NCBI RefSeq assembly: GCF_029227915.1 | Contig: NC_079876.1 | Coordinates: 15,872,001-15,936,000, forward strand | Direction: 5' to 3' | DNA from: Hydractinia symbiolongicarpus | Lineage: Eukaryota > Cnidaria > Hydrozoa > Anthoathecata > Hydractiniidae | DNA: 64,000 nucleotides | Part shown: one piece after another, positions 24,301-37,400 of the stretch | How the letters are laid out: the number at the start of each line of letters is the position of its first letter | Position numbering within the stretch: position 1 is the first letter of the stretch | Made by a program: the position numbers and the translations under genes | The notes under the pieces: generated by a model | The model's database searches: none | What the model saw: only the letters and a program-made list of their open reading frames with translations | What the model was told of the DNA's origin: nothing

Positions 24301-24674
24301 TTGAGGTATGCTGTCAATTTCTTGTTGTTTTTTTTGGCCTGATTTTGTTTTGTTGTTGTTTTACCATACAGTGAAGCAACATTTCTGTAATAGAAGTCAG
24401 AAAATTATTTATTTGCAGTCATAAAAAGTAAAATGAGTTTTTCCCCTTTGTTCTCAGTTCATTTTCAGTATTTCTTAACTTTTTTGTAAATAGTTACCCT
24501 ATTGTTAACCTAACGATGAAATGAGAGGGGGGGGGGGGGGGTGACCAAAAACCAATCACCATTACATTAAACCATTACAATTAACATTAAAGTTGTCTTT
24601 CTTTTTAGCGTGATGGTGTCATGGTTGAACGTGATGCTCACCATTCACTTTACCCGTTTAACATCCCTTATTAA
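15388..24674 (+). CDS. AKR1A1: Aldo-keto reductase, AKR1A1-like (NADP+ alcohol dehydrogenase)
   Basis: Cytosolic NADPH-dependent carbonyl reductase. There are six exons: 15388-15594, 21201-21474, 23112-23252, 23568-23773, 24219-24305 and 24609-24674. All have GT-AG junctions and matching phases, giving 326 aa, the usual AKR1 length. The catalytic tetrad is complete: Asp48, Tyr53, Lys81 (ITSKLW) and His114 (LIHWP). Also present are GLGTW near the N-terminus, GLSNFN and the cofactor motif IPKS. The C-terminus, ending in a HSLYPFN-type tail, resembles AKR1A1 more than AKR1B. The start MAAVTSK matches the family. Upstream in-frame ATGs from 15307 would add 27 residues, and I treat that stretch as leader. 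Intron 1 (5.6 kb) is mostly an antisense Copia element. Intron 5 has a G14 run near 24,527. Residue assignments follow known AKR1 structure. Confidence 0.93.
15684..15739 (+). repeat. 56-bp direct repeat, left flank of Copia copy 2
   Basis: From AAAACATTTTGATGCC to CCAGTAAAA, ending exactly at the LTR. It is identical to 20854-20909. It behaves like a target-site duplication, but ten times the usual length. Confidence 0.9.
15740..15992 (-). repeat. 3' LTR of Copia copy 2
   Basis: Matches the other LTR over the whole 253 bp except for two substitutions (CCCC/CTCC near 15,787 and AAAACC/AACACC near 15,837). The polypurine tract adjoins its 15,992 end. Confidence 0.93.
15993..16016 (-). other. 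Polypurine tract of Copia copy 2
   Basis: The minus strand reads AAAAGAAGAAAAGAAGGGAG next to the TGATAC start of the 3' LTR. Confidence 0.72.
16241..17428 (-). pseudogene. Copia copy 2 reverse transcriptase and RNase H
   Basis: The frame resumes with TAFLQGK, then [12 protein letters not shown], the active-site aspartates in [10 protein letters not shown] (about 17,170) and the RNase H motifs [26 protein letters not shown] and HQMADVL. The stop is at 16241, about 250 bases before the 3' LTR. Motifs in this part are intact. Confidence 0.92.
17430..18160 (-). pseudogene. Copia copy 2 acidic linker and RT fingers
   Basis: After the A6 shift the frame holds a Glu/Ser/Asn-rich linker with a near repeat ([10 protein letters not shown]), then RT motifs [18 protein letters not shown] and the beginning of LDI-KTAFLQG. 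An extra base near 17,429 breaks the frame inside that motif. Confidence 0.85.
18005..18661 (-). pseudogene. Copia copy 2 integrase C-terminal part
   Basis: Continues in frame after the TAA. It has the integrase C-terminal region ([37 protein letters not shown]) and then leaves the homologous frame at an A6 tract (18,157-18,162). From there the pol frame continues one register over. The remaining codons to 18005 are out-of-frame reading. Confidence 0.88.
18662..20575 (-). pseudogene. Copia copy 2 gag, protease and integrase N-terminal part
   Basis: 637 codons from ATG 20575, eleven bases after the primer site region. In order: gag (about residues 1-270), zinc knuckle [14 protein letters not shown] (C-x2-C-x4-H-x4-C), protease core [12 protein letters not shown], the integrase His-Cys domain (LHRQFAHPS ... 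CTTCQIY), and a catalytic core with MDLK and VDNSGEF. The usual DNGGEF has Ser in place of the first Gly. The frame stops at TAA 18662-18664, right after VERHN. It stays open again in the same frame, so this is a single nonsense change in what was one polyprotein. Confidence 0.92.
20580..20590 (-). other. Primer binding site of Copia copy 2
   Basis: On the minus strand TGGTAGCAGAG follows the LTR end TTCA with no gap. It is identical to that of copy 1. Confidence 0.78.
20591..20843 (-). repeat. 5' LTR of Copia copy 2
   Basis: Read on the minus strand it begins TGATACTTTTCCC and ends AATTTTCA. It is followed directly by the primer site and carries the element promoter by analogy with other LTRs. 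Confidence 0.93.
20844..20909 (+). repeat. 10-bp LTR-end echo plus right copy of the 56-bp repeat
   Basis: After the LTR terminus (AAAAGTATCA) comes AAAAAGTATC, a near copy of that terminus. The second copy of the 56-bp flank (20854-20909) follows, and then unique intron sequence. Confidence 0.88.
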
Positions 24675-25405
24675 AAAAAAATGTAGTGAGATATAGATAA
24701 TTTTTAAAATTGTTGTTGTAACCAAATTTTTTACAAAGCCCATGTTAGTATAAAATTATAAAAACTTAGGATAACGTAAAAATGTTTAGCTTCGGAGAAA
24801 ATTGTTGTGTTTCTTTTCTTTTCAAAGGTAGAAAGAAAAGTTTTTTATCAAGCAATGCTAAAAGATTGTGCTAACAAAAAAGCCTTTTAACTTTGTGCAC
24901 TATAGCGGAAAATGCATTTGATAGGGTCAATTTTAGTGCTGCTGTTAAATTCCTCTTGCCTAACAAACCAATTTTTTTTCAAAGTGGAACCCAATGCTTT
25001 TGTTACTGTAAGTGTTTCTCTTAATGTAACATTTGATAATATGTCAGCAATATTTTGTAAGTATTTGGTATCAAATATTTTTTGTAGTATATCTGCCGTA
25101 GAAGAAGTAGAAGAAATATATCAATAAAGATATTTTTTCTCTGATTTGTATTTTTCTATAGCTAGCATTTTTTGTTGGTTGTTTATAAATTATTAGTGGT
25201 CTGGCTATGAAAATAGTTTATCATTATTAATAATCCTGTGTATGTTAGTCTTTATTTACTGCAAAAAAACAAATTTCTGTCATCCATCTTTAGCACAAAA
25301 TCCCTTGGTTTTAGGTTCTTTCAAAATTAATATATATGTTAACATTAGCCGTGTTATTTAATTTAGGCAACATGTAAAATTAAATTCCAAGGTTTCTGTT
25401 AGAAA
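24675..25405. other. AKR 3' region and HECTD3 upstream region
   Basis: 732 bp separate the AKR stop from the HECTD3 start on the same strand. An AATAAA at 25123-25128 could end the AKR transcript. No other gene is visible. The spacing is short enough that the HECTD3 promoter must lie here or overlap the AKR 3' UTR. Confidence 0.5.
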
Positions 25406-28400
25406 ATGAGTCCTAACAAAGCAAGGAAAAGGTTGGCTTGCATACGATGTGTATTGGATACTGTAAAAAGAATTAAATCAAACAAACCATTGCCACAAGA
25501 ACTTTGCTTTGTCCCTGCTACGATTGAGTATGTGATATCGCCTGATCTAAACACAGTTAAATTTCCATTGCATTTTAATGTTTGGACAAGTCCTTCTAAA
25601 AAAGACGGGAAGTTAGTTGGACGGATAACTGTTAGTGAGAGTAAAGTTAAGGAATTTTCTTTGCTTGCATATGGGGAGGAGTTTTCGAACGATGCAGGAG
25701 ACTGGATCCAAATTGAGAAGGTAAGCATCACCAAAGACCGTTTTTTTGTCATTTGAAATAGTATATTTCTCTATATTTCTCAGGAAAATTCAAAATCTAA
25801 AATCGATTTGCTGTTTGAAGCAAAGGATGGAAATTTCTGGATCTTGCTGCAGGCAAGAGATGCTAAACCCGATAGCCCACTCACTCTCACAGCAAAGTAT
25901 GACATTGCGGAGTCGCCTACCAAATCTTCTGAATCGAAAGATGATATTTTTGGTGGTTTGCTTAGTGTGAGGCATAAGAAAGGCGATAAATCAAAAAAGA
26001 AGAAGACATGTTACAGGTCTGACATTTCCTTTGTTGTTGTTATTCTTGCATGATTCTTCTAATACTTTACCTATATAAAAATAAAATTTGCACAACCGGA
26101 AAGTGGTGCTACTACTGTGGTTACACCAAATTTATTTTGCACAAATTTTATGCTGTGCTAAAAGGGTTTACTATAGGGTGAAACCGAATTCACAATTTTT
26201 TTAAAGCAAATTAATTTATGCTTACTCCAAACTAATAAGCCAAGATAGGCGTATTTCTCTTTAAAATTTGTAGATTCTATAACGTGTTTAGACTATACAC
26301 TTTTTATATAAGAAGCTATTTTTTAAAATGTTGAGCCTGAGATTTTGTAAAAAAATTAATAACATATAAACATACGAATTATTTTGTTCTATAGGTGTAT
26401 GTAATGTTTTTAGGGGATTTTGCTTATATACTTCATGTTTTAAAAACTTCAAACTTTTTTTCAACTTCAACCTCAGGTGTTTTTTTCATCCAAAAATCTG
26501 ACCATATATCCAAATTATCTCACTGAAATATCTAATTTTGCAACTTTTTTGGAAGAGTACAAATAACATTTGCTGCTAAAGTGCAAAAAAAAGAAAATCC
26601 AACCTCAACTGAAATAATGAAATTGTGTGTGTGTTTATTTTCAATGAATGATCCATTAGAGTATTTTTTATATTAAAAGGACATCTTTTTGAAAATTGTG
26701 CTTTTCTTTTCTTTTCAGTCACTTTACGAAAAGCAAATTTAAAGCAGCATTTCAAATGTGATAAAAAAAATATTGTTACATTTTTAAGGGTCAATAATAA
26801 TTATAACAAAGTTTTTCTTTTATAAATATCACCTTTTTTTTTTAGTTATAGGGGATTTTTACATCTTATATATTGCTAGTTTTATTTATATTGTGTATTT
26901 TTTTAGATGGCAAAATGTGGTTGAGAATAGCTATATGTTGCATATCCTCCCTACCTCACTTCCTCCAAATGCTGATGAAGCAGCTATCAGTCGATTATCC
27001 AATCCTCCACCCAACTGGTCCCTTGAGGCTGATGAAGAGCTTGTGCGATTTTTAGTCGATCACTGCAAAACATATGACCAGCAAGTGGGTGGAGCGAGTA
27101 AATATGTGGAATCAGTTACTGTATCTACGGTATTGTGTTCTTAAATCCATGGTTTTTCTGTGTGTTCGAAACTGTAAACTTTAGGAAGGGTTTCGTTATC
27201 AGATCAATGAAGGTATAATTCAAAAAAACCTTTTTCCTTTTTTTTGCAGTTTTGTTAACCCCAATGACTATTTATTTCCAATGAAGTTGTTAAAAAATAA
27301 AACGTTTGCAGGTTTGTTAAATAATGCCATGTTTATTAAATAATTCATTATGTGGTCACTGTCATTTAAGTTTCTGCAAATGTGTTTCGCAAAACAGATT
27401 TGAACAAAGAGGACATAATGTGAAGTATAAAACTTTGCAGAAACAGTGCAGCAAAGCATTTATGATATAAAAAGACTCTATCACTACACAGGCTGTGAAG
27501 CTGCAATGGCTTTTAATGCATGCATAGCACTCAGAAATAGGGTTCACTTATATATATATATAATGTTCATGCCACGGAACTCCCACAGCTCTCTGTAGAG
27601 AATGTGCAGGCTTTCCCTAGAAGAGTAAATTTTGCCAGCTCAGAACCACCTAAATTATTAGAATATTCAAAGAATATTTTTTTGGCTTCAATTAACATTT
27701 TTCCTTTTTTTAATTAATTTTTTGAACATATGAAAATGAATGTATACATACCCCGCAACAGCCATTGAGGTCCAATGTGATAACCCAAACGGATGTTTTC
27801 TCAAAAAATAGAAAAAAACACTGCTTCTTGTATTTATTATGAGATCCTTTGTTTGGTCATAAACTAAACACCTAATACATGACCCTGTATGTTAATAATA
27901 CACACCTACAACGAGGTCAATTTATTTAGGAACAAGATTCTGCATATAATCTTCTTGATGGTGATTCTGACACTTTCTGGGAATCTGATGGAAGCCTGGG
28001 GAGACATTATATCCGTCTACAGATAGCTACTGGTGTTATCATTCAGTAAGTTGAATATGGTAAAATTTGGCTAGGCTAGTCTATCCTATACTTGTAACTT
28101 ACTTTAAATATTTTTTAGTACCTAATCTGATGTTCCAATAAATATAAAAATTCGGATCAAACTGACTGGGCAATTGTTGGATATATCAGTAATTTGAGTA
28201 AAAAATGTCAGAAATATATAAATACTCTGGTATTGAAATTATTTTTTGCCTCAAATTTTTAATATCTTAAAATGCTGGCTCTTGAGTTTTTTCTACTTTC
28301 TAAATTTTGGATTCTGGTGATCAAACATTTTCAAAAATTAAAATCTTGTGTGGATAGTGTCAATTGTAGAATCACTAATAATATAGGAGTTATGTTGTGC

Positions 28401-31400
28401 TGATCAAAACATTTAATGGAGATGGGTTTATTCAGAAATCATTGAATGAGAAAATAGTGTTAATAGAGGGGTTTAGCATTTTTTATCTTGTAGAATAAGC
28501 TTCTCTAGATGTTCAGAAATTATTTGTGAGTGACACTAGGTTGAGCCTTTAGTATAGGGGATCTGGACCTTAAACCCTATTTTTACCAACATAAATTTAT
28601 GTTCCGGCACCATGCTTAAAAAGTGCAATTTAAGTTTTACTCTGGACTGGAGCACCCAGAAGATTTTTGATTTAAACCTGTATTTGACTTATTTCAATAT
28701 AAGAATTACTTTAATGTTTTCTACGGATGTTTGTAAACATTAGCATGCTAAAACCAAAATGGTGTGGTGACTATTCAGTTTGAAATTATTTTGTAAATAA
28801 GTATGTTTGCTAGCTTCTGTTTACATTGAAAGACTTTATCGATGATATTTTAAAGTAGTAAGTATAACTAAAATATATACAGTAAAATATATGCTGGTAT
28901 TTAAATTCATGCTATAGCTACAACAACGTCAGCATTTAGTAAAGGTGCAAATTACTTTTCAGAAAATGTATTCCCCAAAATTGTTGTGTCAATGAAACCA
29001 CAGGTTAAGACATTTTGATGACGTCTGAACATGTTTTGTCTTACAAATTAATTATGGGGGGAAATAATAATTGTGCTCAGTCATTGCACTCAAAATTTAG
29101 GTAGCCATGATTAAACATTAAACACTATAGTTATAAATACTTTTTGTTGTATTGGTAGTTAAATGTATAGTTACCTAGCTGCATTAAAGCATCAAAATTA
29201 AACTTTGTTTATGAGCCTAAATTTGACTGAATACTTTATAAATGTTCTCTTTTCAGGTAGGTAGCAAAAAACTAGAGGTTATGTTAGAAATCAGCTTAGT
29301 GAAGATAAAGGATGCATGTTTGCTAAACTAAATAAGTCAATAGGATAGCCTTTTCAATTAAAAAAAGGTTTTTAAGGAAGAATCTTGGTATATCTTAGCT
29401 AAAAGAACAACATACAACGACTAGCCTAATATAGACATAATATAATCCACAGGTTCCCCCATGGTACGTATTCTCTTCATTGAACTTTAATTCGTTGTAC
29501 ATATCCCAGGCATTGCTGTTTCCTGCATTCTTATCATAATGTAGCAATCCAACTGTCATTTTGAATACGGCTAATTCTTATATAAATTATATACATTTAT
29601 ATTGACTGTGAGTCTATTAAAAATTATTATGGTTTCAGGAGACTGGTGATGGGTGTTGACCAATCAGATGATAACTACATGCCAAGTAGAGTGCTGGTAT
29701 ACGGGACAACAACGACTGGTCAGAGCAGGATGCTAAATGAAACCCGCATCGAAAGGTGACTGCTACTTTTGTTTTAAAGTTTATTATGAAAAATATTTAA
29801 ATTGATTACGCTATAATAAAGAAATGAATGTGGAAACAATGTTTAAGAAAGAAAATATGAAGAAAGAAATTTAATTTTATTGATTGCAAATTGACTTATA
29901 TTTGCAAACTTTAATTCAGCATTTTTTTAAACCAGGATTTGATATTTTAAATTGATTCCACACTGTATAAAAGTTATTATTTTCTATAGTACACAAACAG
30001 GTGATGTTGCTATCTTGGAAAATGCAGCAGAATATTATCCTACAGTGGAAATTCGAATAAAGGAGTGCAAAGGTGTTTATTCATTTGATTTCGAGTTTTA
30101 AAATGATTTGTCGTGCTTAATTTTAATGTTAGGTAGGAGAAACAACTAAACTGGTACAAGTCAGATATCAAGCTTTCCATGGTGTGTGTCAAGAATACCA
30201 TGGCTTTCCATGGTGTGTGTCAAGAATACCATGGCTTTCCATGGTGTGTGTCAAGAATACCATGGCTTTTCATGGTGTGTGTCAAGAATACCATGGCTTT
30301 CCATGGTGTGTATCAAGAGTACCATGGCTTTTCATGGTGTGTATCAAGAGTACCATGGCTTTTCATGGTGTGTGTCAAGAATACCATGGCTTTCCATGGT
30401 GTGTGTCAAGAATACCATGGCTTTCCATGGTGTGTGTCAAGAATACCATGGCTTTTCATGGTGTGTGTCAAGAATACCATGGCTTTTCATGGTGTGTATC
30501 AAGAGTACCATGGCTTTTCATGGTGTGTGTCAAGAATACCATGGCTTTCCATGGTGTGTGTCAAGAATACCATGGCTTTCCATGGTGTGTGTCAAGAATA
30601 CCATGGCTTTTCATGGTGTGTGTCAAGAATACGATGGCTTTCCATGGTGTGTGTCAAAAATACCATGGCTTTCCATGGTGTGTGTCAAGAATACCATGGC
30701 TTTCCATGGTGTGTGTCAAGAATACCATGGCTTTTCATGGTGTGTATCAAGAGTACCATGGCTTTTCATGGTGTGTATCAAGAGTACCATGGCTTTTCAT
30801 GGTGTGTGTCAAGAATACCATGGCTTTCCATGGTGTGTGTCAAGAATACCATGGCTTTTCATAGTGTGTGTCAAGAATACCATGGCTTTTCATGGTGTGT
30901 GTCAAGAATACCATGGCTATCCATGGTGTGTGTCAAGAATACCATGGCTTTCCATGGTGTGTGTCAAGAATACCATGGCTTTCCATGGTGTGTGTCAAGA
31001 ATACCATGGCTTTCCATGGTGTGTGTCAAGAATACCATGGCTTTTCATGGTGTGTATCAAGAGTACCATGGCTTTTCATGGTGTGTATCAAGAGTACCAT
31101 GGCTTTTCATGGTGTGTGTCAAGAATACCATGGCTTTCCATGGTGTGTGTCAAGAATACCATGGCTTTTCATGGTGTGTGTCAAGAATACCATGGCTTTC
31201 CATGGTGTGTGTCAAGAATACCATGGCTTTTCATGGTGTGTGTCAAGAATACCATGGCTATCCATGGTGTGTGTCAAGAATACCATGGCTTTCCATGGTG
31301 TGTGTCAAGAATACCATGGCTTTCCATGGTGTGTGTCAAGAATACCATGGCTTTTCATGGTGTGTATCAAGAGTACCATGGCTTTTCATGGTGTGTATCA

Positions 31401-34400
31401 AGAGTACCATGGCTTTTCATGGTGTGTATCAAGAGTACCATGGCTTTTCATGGTGTGTATCAAGAGTACCATGGCTTTTCATGGTGTGTGTCAAGAATAC
31501 CATGGCTTTCCATGGTGTGTGTCAAGAATACCATGGCTTTCCATGGTGTGTGTCAAGAATACCATGGCTTTTCATGGTGTGTATGAAGAGTACCAGGGCT
31601 TTTCATGGTGTGTGTCAAGAATACCATGGCTTTTCATGGTGTGTATTAAGAGTACCAGGGCTTTTCATAGTGTGTATCAAGAGTACCATGGCTTTCCATG
31701 GTTTGTATCAAGAGTACCAGCCATATTAAGGGCATAATTTTTGCTTGCTCTAAATTAATAGAGAATGGAGAAAACATTTTTTTTTTTCAAAAAATTTGCA
31801 TATGTTTTCTTGAATCTCTGGTTCAGAATTTTTGCATAATTATTATCTTGAAGTTCTCTTCGATTAGTTGGTTTGAAGGAAAAAACAAAGACAATTTTTT
31901 TTTCGTGAGATTAGATTGTTTAATGTTGCCAGAATAAATCCAAAGTTAGCCATGTAATTAAGTGTATCATTATCCGAAAATGAATCAATTGCATGCCCTT
32001 TAAAGTGCGAGCTGAACATAAAATTCAAGTAATTGAAAAAATTTTATTTGTATTTTTAAAAACTAGTTTTTATTCTGTAGACGATGGCATTGATTGTCGA
32101 GTGCATTACATCAAAATTGCATCTTCGAAGCATAAACAAAACGGATTGAATCGAAACTCATTTGATAAGGATCTCGTCAGGTAGGTAGTTATCTCGTTTT
32201 TAGGTGAATTTCCTTAAATAAAACTGGTAGAAACACAATTTGGTTTTATTTAGTAATTCCTATATTCTTGTATATAAACTGTCACTCCAAAGTGCCAATT
32301 TTAAAAATTCTTTTGTTTTCTTTCACCACTTTTAATGGTGGCTGCTTTTGTTACGTAAAACAGAATTAAAATTAAACGGTTAGATCCCGTTGGAGATTGG
32401 GCTGGTATTTTAAAAAATGTCCCCTTGCAATCTTAAGCCTGATCTTGTATATTTTGAAAGGTATTGCAGGGTTGTGGAAACAGGTTCGCCATTCCAAAAG
32501 TATTGTGTTCGACTATTTTTGTTTGAATTTAAATATAAGAAAAAAAGTAAGTATTTGTTTATTTAATACTCTGATTCACTATTACATTTTTATCATTAGA
32601 TACCCCAAACTGGAGTCTGTTGTGGATAGAGAGCTTTTATACCGTCGTGCTCAAGCTTTGACACCCTTTATGATCCTCTTCGATAGCGTCATATTATACT
32701 TACTACCCACCTGGGGATACACAGCCGGTACGTACTCATGTCTTGAGGCGATGCGCCAATTCTTTCCACTCTCTCGTCGAAGACAAGGACTTATTTTGAA
32801 TTGCTTACGAGAGTCGGTGGGAGCTACGTCGCCCAACATGCCGAAGATATATATCAATCGTCATATTGCCGCAGAACATTTGGTCGATCCATTGGGGGAC
32901 CCTGATGCAAAAAATTCCATTTTTAATCAGGTGAGTGATCGAAGTTACACTGTCATCTTTTCTGTGCCACCACAGCGGATATAACGGTACCTTTGATTTA
33001 AAGTTTAAGATTATGTCCATGCATAAATCTGGGTTACTTTAAAACATATATATATTTCCCAACCAACCTGTGTTAAATAGAGGTGCAGAGCTCTTTTTGT
33101 GTTTGTCATAAGGTATGTGCGTACCTGATGAGATAGGAAGCTCTCCAGTCATCGAGTTTTATGTTTTTCGTTTTTAATTACTTATCTTATACGTTAATTG
33201 TTTTATACTGCTCCATTTCCGGACTATACAAAACTAAATTTCCTTTTTTATAGTTGTATGAAGCACTACGGCCTGAGAAATGTGATGTAAAACTTGACTA
33301 CAGGTGGATTTCTTTTCTACATGTTTTCGTTGTTGTTGTTGTTGTTGTTTGTTGTTGATGTTGTTGTTGTTTTCTTTTGTTGTTGTTGTTGTTGTTGTTT
33401 TTGTTATTGTTGTTGTTGCTGTTGTTTGTTGTTGTTGTTGTGGATGTCGTGGCTGGTGTTGTTGTTGTTGTTTTTATTGTCAATATTTGTATTATTTATT
33501 TGCTTTTAACCTAATTTGTTAAACTTTCATTGTTTAGATGGTCATTAAAATATGATCAGTGGTGGGAATGTAAATTCATTGGCGAGGGTATTATTGATCA
33601 AGGTATGTTGCGATTGTGTTTCACATGTCATCGAGCTCCATCGTCTCACAGGCCTCACGACGAAACATTTCTAAGTTGATTTGTAGTCACAAAAAACCAA
33701 CTTTTTGAGGCGTGTAGTAAGGTCGTCTTAACTTCATACTCAACTTTGTGTTCGTAACTGTTAAGCGTTTTGTGTGTAGCAATATTTGCAAAGTTTTTTA
33801 TTTTTTCACAAGGCAGCAATTTTTCAAGTTTATCCTGACAAGTAGTTATGTAGGTTCAGACAATTTGGATTTAGGTTATTTGGTTAGCTTCCAACTCTCA
33901 AAGTATGCCCTTGTTTGCCGGACGTGGATCGTTCTGTAAAGCAAACGTGTTATAAAGTGCGACTAGCGCAATATAAACGTTGTTTACCTAGTCTACGCAT
34001 CTGAAAAAGTAGCACTTCCTCAGCCTACCGGCTGCGGAGAATTTTGCCAACTTTGTAAAATGGCCGAAAAGTACAATTGTCTCAATGTTTATGTGACGAT
34101 GGCCTTCTAAAATCTGCAAGTAGTATCTTGGATTTAATCTTCTCGCTTAACTTTAACGTAAAGTAATCGTTAATTTATTAAGCCTTTTTTAATAGGGGGA
34201 GGATTCAGAGACAGTATTGCAGACCTTGCTGAAGAGTTGTGTCCTTCCTCACAAGATAGCTTGCAACCTTTGCCACTCCCATTCTTCGTCAGAAGTCCAA
34301 ATCAGGTAATAAAAAGGGTTGTTATTGGTGTGTTGTTTGTACTTGAATTCAGTATTTTCGTCGAGACACAATTAGAGTGTCATCAGATTTTGTGGCAGTT

Positions 34401-37400
34401 ACTTTTCCTATTTTTTTGCAAAGAACCATGCTATTTAATCTTGGAATTCATGTATTTTGTTTCTTACTTTTTAACCTTATTCGGTCCACCCCTCTTGCCG
34501 GCTTTTTTGATAACTTTCATTTGCTATACTCAATGTTATTGATACTACTCAGTTTTTATATCGATCTTTTAGGCACCTTTATGCCGAGTATTTAGGTAAC
34601 ATACCTCTCTTTAGATATTAGCTATTACTTGAAACTACCCCTAAAAATCTCAATAAATTCCTAAAATGTAGATCGTTAATCGCTAAAGTTTTTTTCTCGC
34701 ATTGTGTTCCCTAAGAATTTTCCTGACGTGAGACAAAATGTATACACACTAGTTGGTTCTACATGGAAAATCCTGGAGAACAGCAAAAGTTTATGCCCGC
34801 AAAATGCAAAAAATTTGAGTTAAAGCTGAACGGGAAAAGATTCTTTCGCGAAAATTGTATTTCCTTATTATAGTTTTCACATATATGTTATAGTTATTTA
34901 TTGTCTTCTTCAGACGGCAACATCGAATGTGTATCGCGATTGTTACGTACCAAACGCAAAATGCAAGCTGTTTGCTAAATATGAATGGATTGGTCAACTT
35001 ATGGGAGCGTGCTTAAGAGGGAAAGAAAACCTTGTATGTAGTTTTGGAAATTGTGTCTTGTTTCTTAAAAACATTTATCTCTAGTTATCCTTTTGTTGGC
35101 ATAAATTTAGTTTCGCTCGCAACGAAATCTTATGAAGAGATCACAAAAGATGATACAGCTTAATTTTTCCTAGTAGCTTTCGTTGTTATGTACTGTATAT
35201 CAGACGTAATCGCCATGATCATATTATAACATGATATTTTTGTCGCTTGTTAATGTGTAGGTCATTTCGCTTCCTCCCTTCATATGGAAAATATTAAATC
35301 ACGAGCCAGTATCTTTTGACAAAGATTATTTCACAGTAGACGCTGCTGAGGTTAGTGTGTGTTTTTATGTAACTCTGTGTGTGGGTTTTTTTTTTGCTAG
35401 TCATAAAATCTGTGTACCATGTAACTGTAGTTGTTAAGTTAACTCTCTCTAATTTGAATTTCAAGGGGGAATAAATTTTTGTTTGCATTAGAGATAGATT
35501 CGAATGACATTGCTTAAGATATTCTCAAGGTTACTTTGACTTTGTTCGAACTATAGAGATATTCTAATTATTGAGATTCAAGTTACAGGGATTTAAATTT
35601 CGGAGATTCAAATTACAGAGATTCGAATTACGGGGATTCAAATTACGGAGATTCAACATACGGAGATTTGAATCAGAGAGAGTTAACTGTAAACAGACTT
35701 AATTTTTGATAATAAACATCGCGAAATAAATTGCTAGTCAAGATAGAACTGATAGCAAGGCTCAAAATTTTGTCGGAAAAATAAAATTTGCTGTCGTTTT
35801 TTTTTAATCGTTGCAGTTTCTATAGGAATTACTATTTTCTGTTGCAGGTGCAATTTCACGAAATGATGGAGAAGATAAATGAAGAAAAATTTAAGGAGAT
35901 GTACGAAGGTGTTTTGGTGTACACAACAGTGAGATGTTCTTTTGAATTTGGTCTAGTGTCTTGTTTTTCTTAGAGATTAACTGAAGTTAAATTCAGGTGA
36001 AGTGAATTTTACATCACAGTTAAAAGTGCAACTGTGTACATGGTGTTTCACTTCGGGTTTTCTTTTGTGTTCATGATTTCTAAACTCTGATTGAAAACCG
36101 CATTTCGACCCGAGGTAGAGTTTTACATGAAAACCTTGCACCAATTTGAAATTTTACTTCTGTTAAAATGATCGTAATGAAATGCCACACGAACTTCGTC
36201 CGAAGTGATAAAAACTAATGTTCTATGGAGCACAGCGTTGGCTGTAGTGATTCAAATCAGTTTGAGTTCGCTGCGATTAGTCTTTTTTGTTGTGTGTTTT
36301 ATTGACTATTAAAGTTCTTGCTCTTAAAAAACATGTTTTTATAGGTTTTATCTAACGGCACCGAAGTTTGTGTAAAAGATAATGCCGGCTATGTTAAGTA
36401 TGAGGACCGCTCAGATTTTTTAAGACTTGTCAGAGAAAATCGCATGGTTGAATTTCAAGAACAGGTAACTTCAGCATCTTTTCTAGTGCATTGAATATTT
36501 TTAAATGTTTGGATTATTTTTATTGTGTGCTAATTATCTCAAAATCACGTAATGGTGTCTTCTTAGCCATAGGTATGTTGAATTTCGAAAATGTCGGAAA
36601 ATGTTTTGTCAAACAAAATTAATTGGCATTGAGAAAAAAATTTATCACAGCCGCCCATGCCTGAAAGTTATTTTTTTTTTATTTATTTTTCTTTTTTAGT
36701 CACTTCTATGTGGATAGTAATAACTTTCCGAAAATTTTCCTTTACTTTGGGCCGGCATATTTTTGTTCGAAAGGATGCACGCTTTTTTTAAACGTGACCG
36801 AGATTTTACACTGATTTGTTTATAGCATTTTGTCTTTTTGATTAAGCTTATGGCTTGTTCAAAGCTCAATTCTTCCTAAAAGTTTTGTACTCTTATAGTG
36901 CAAGTGCTCCTTGAAATATACAAAGCTTGCACTAGTCTTTACTGAGCCTGTCGTTTATTTCTTAAGAAGTATGTCTTTTACGTTCTTAAAGAGCTGGAAA
37001 ATGAATCTGTAAGAACTGGAATTTTTTTTTTTGCTTAAACTAAATCAAAATCAGAAAACTTTGTTGCATATTTTTGTGTCGCCGTAGCTTAGTAATTATA
37101 ACTACCGTACTTTGTGCGGGAGATCCCCTTGGCGACGATTCAATATGGGCAAGTGAATGTTATCATAACCTCGGGTTGACCCAAGCAATGTAAGGGAAAT
37201 TTGGGGAGATGACACACTGTCTGGGCGCCGTTGTATGTTGCAGGGAGCTGTCTTGCAGCGCACGGGCCCTAATTGGGTATGCGTATCTCAAAATGAGCAT
37301 TGGATGCTCTAGGACTTTCCATCTAAGCCATGGCCCCTCCTGGAAATAATAGACAGGGTACAAGCCATGTAAAATATGCACATCTATCCCTATCTTGCAT

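Noticed and set aside
30172-31722. CRISPR-like array
   Set aside because: The units are contiguous with no unique spacers, and the context is a spliced animal gene.
30179-31737. Open frames of 226-516 codons in all three plus-strand frames across the 31-bp array
   Set aside because: They follow from a stop-free repeat unit whose length is not a multiple of three. The array lies in a HECTD3 intron and the peptides are mere repeats of one another.
33294-33522. Cys/Leu/Val- and Asn/Thr-rich open frames
   Set aside because: They are readings of a (TTG)n tract between two HECTD3 exons.
37085-37150. Functional tRNA gene
   Set aside because: No cloverleaf can be drawn with an acceptor stem and anticodon arm; kept only as a SINE head.
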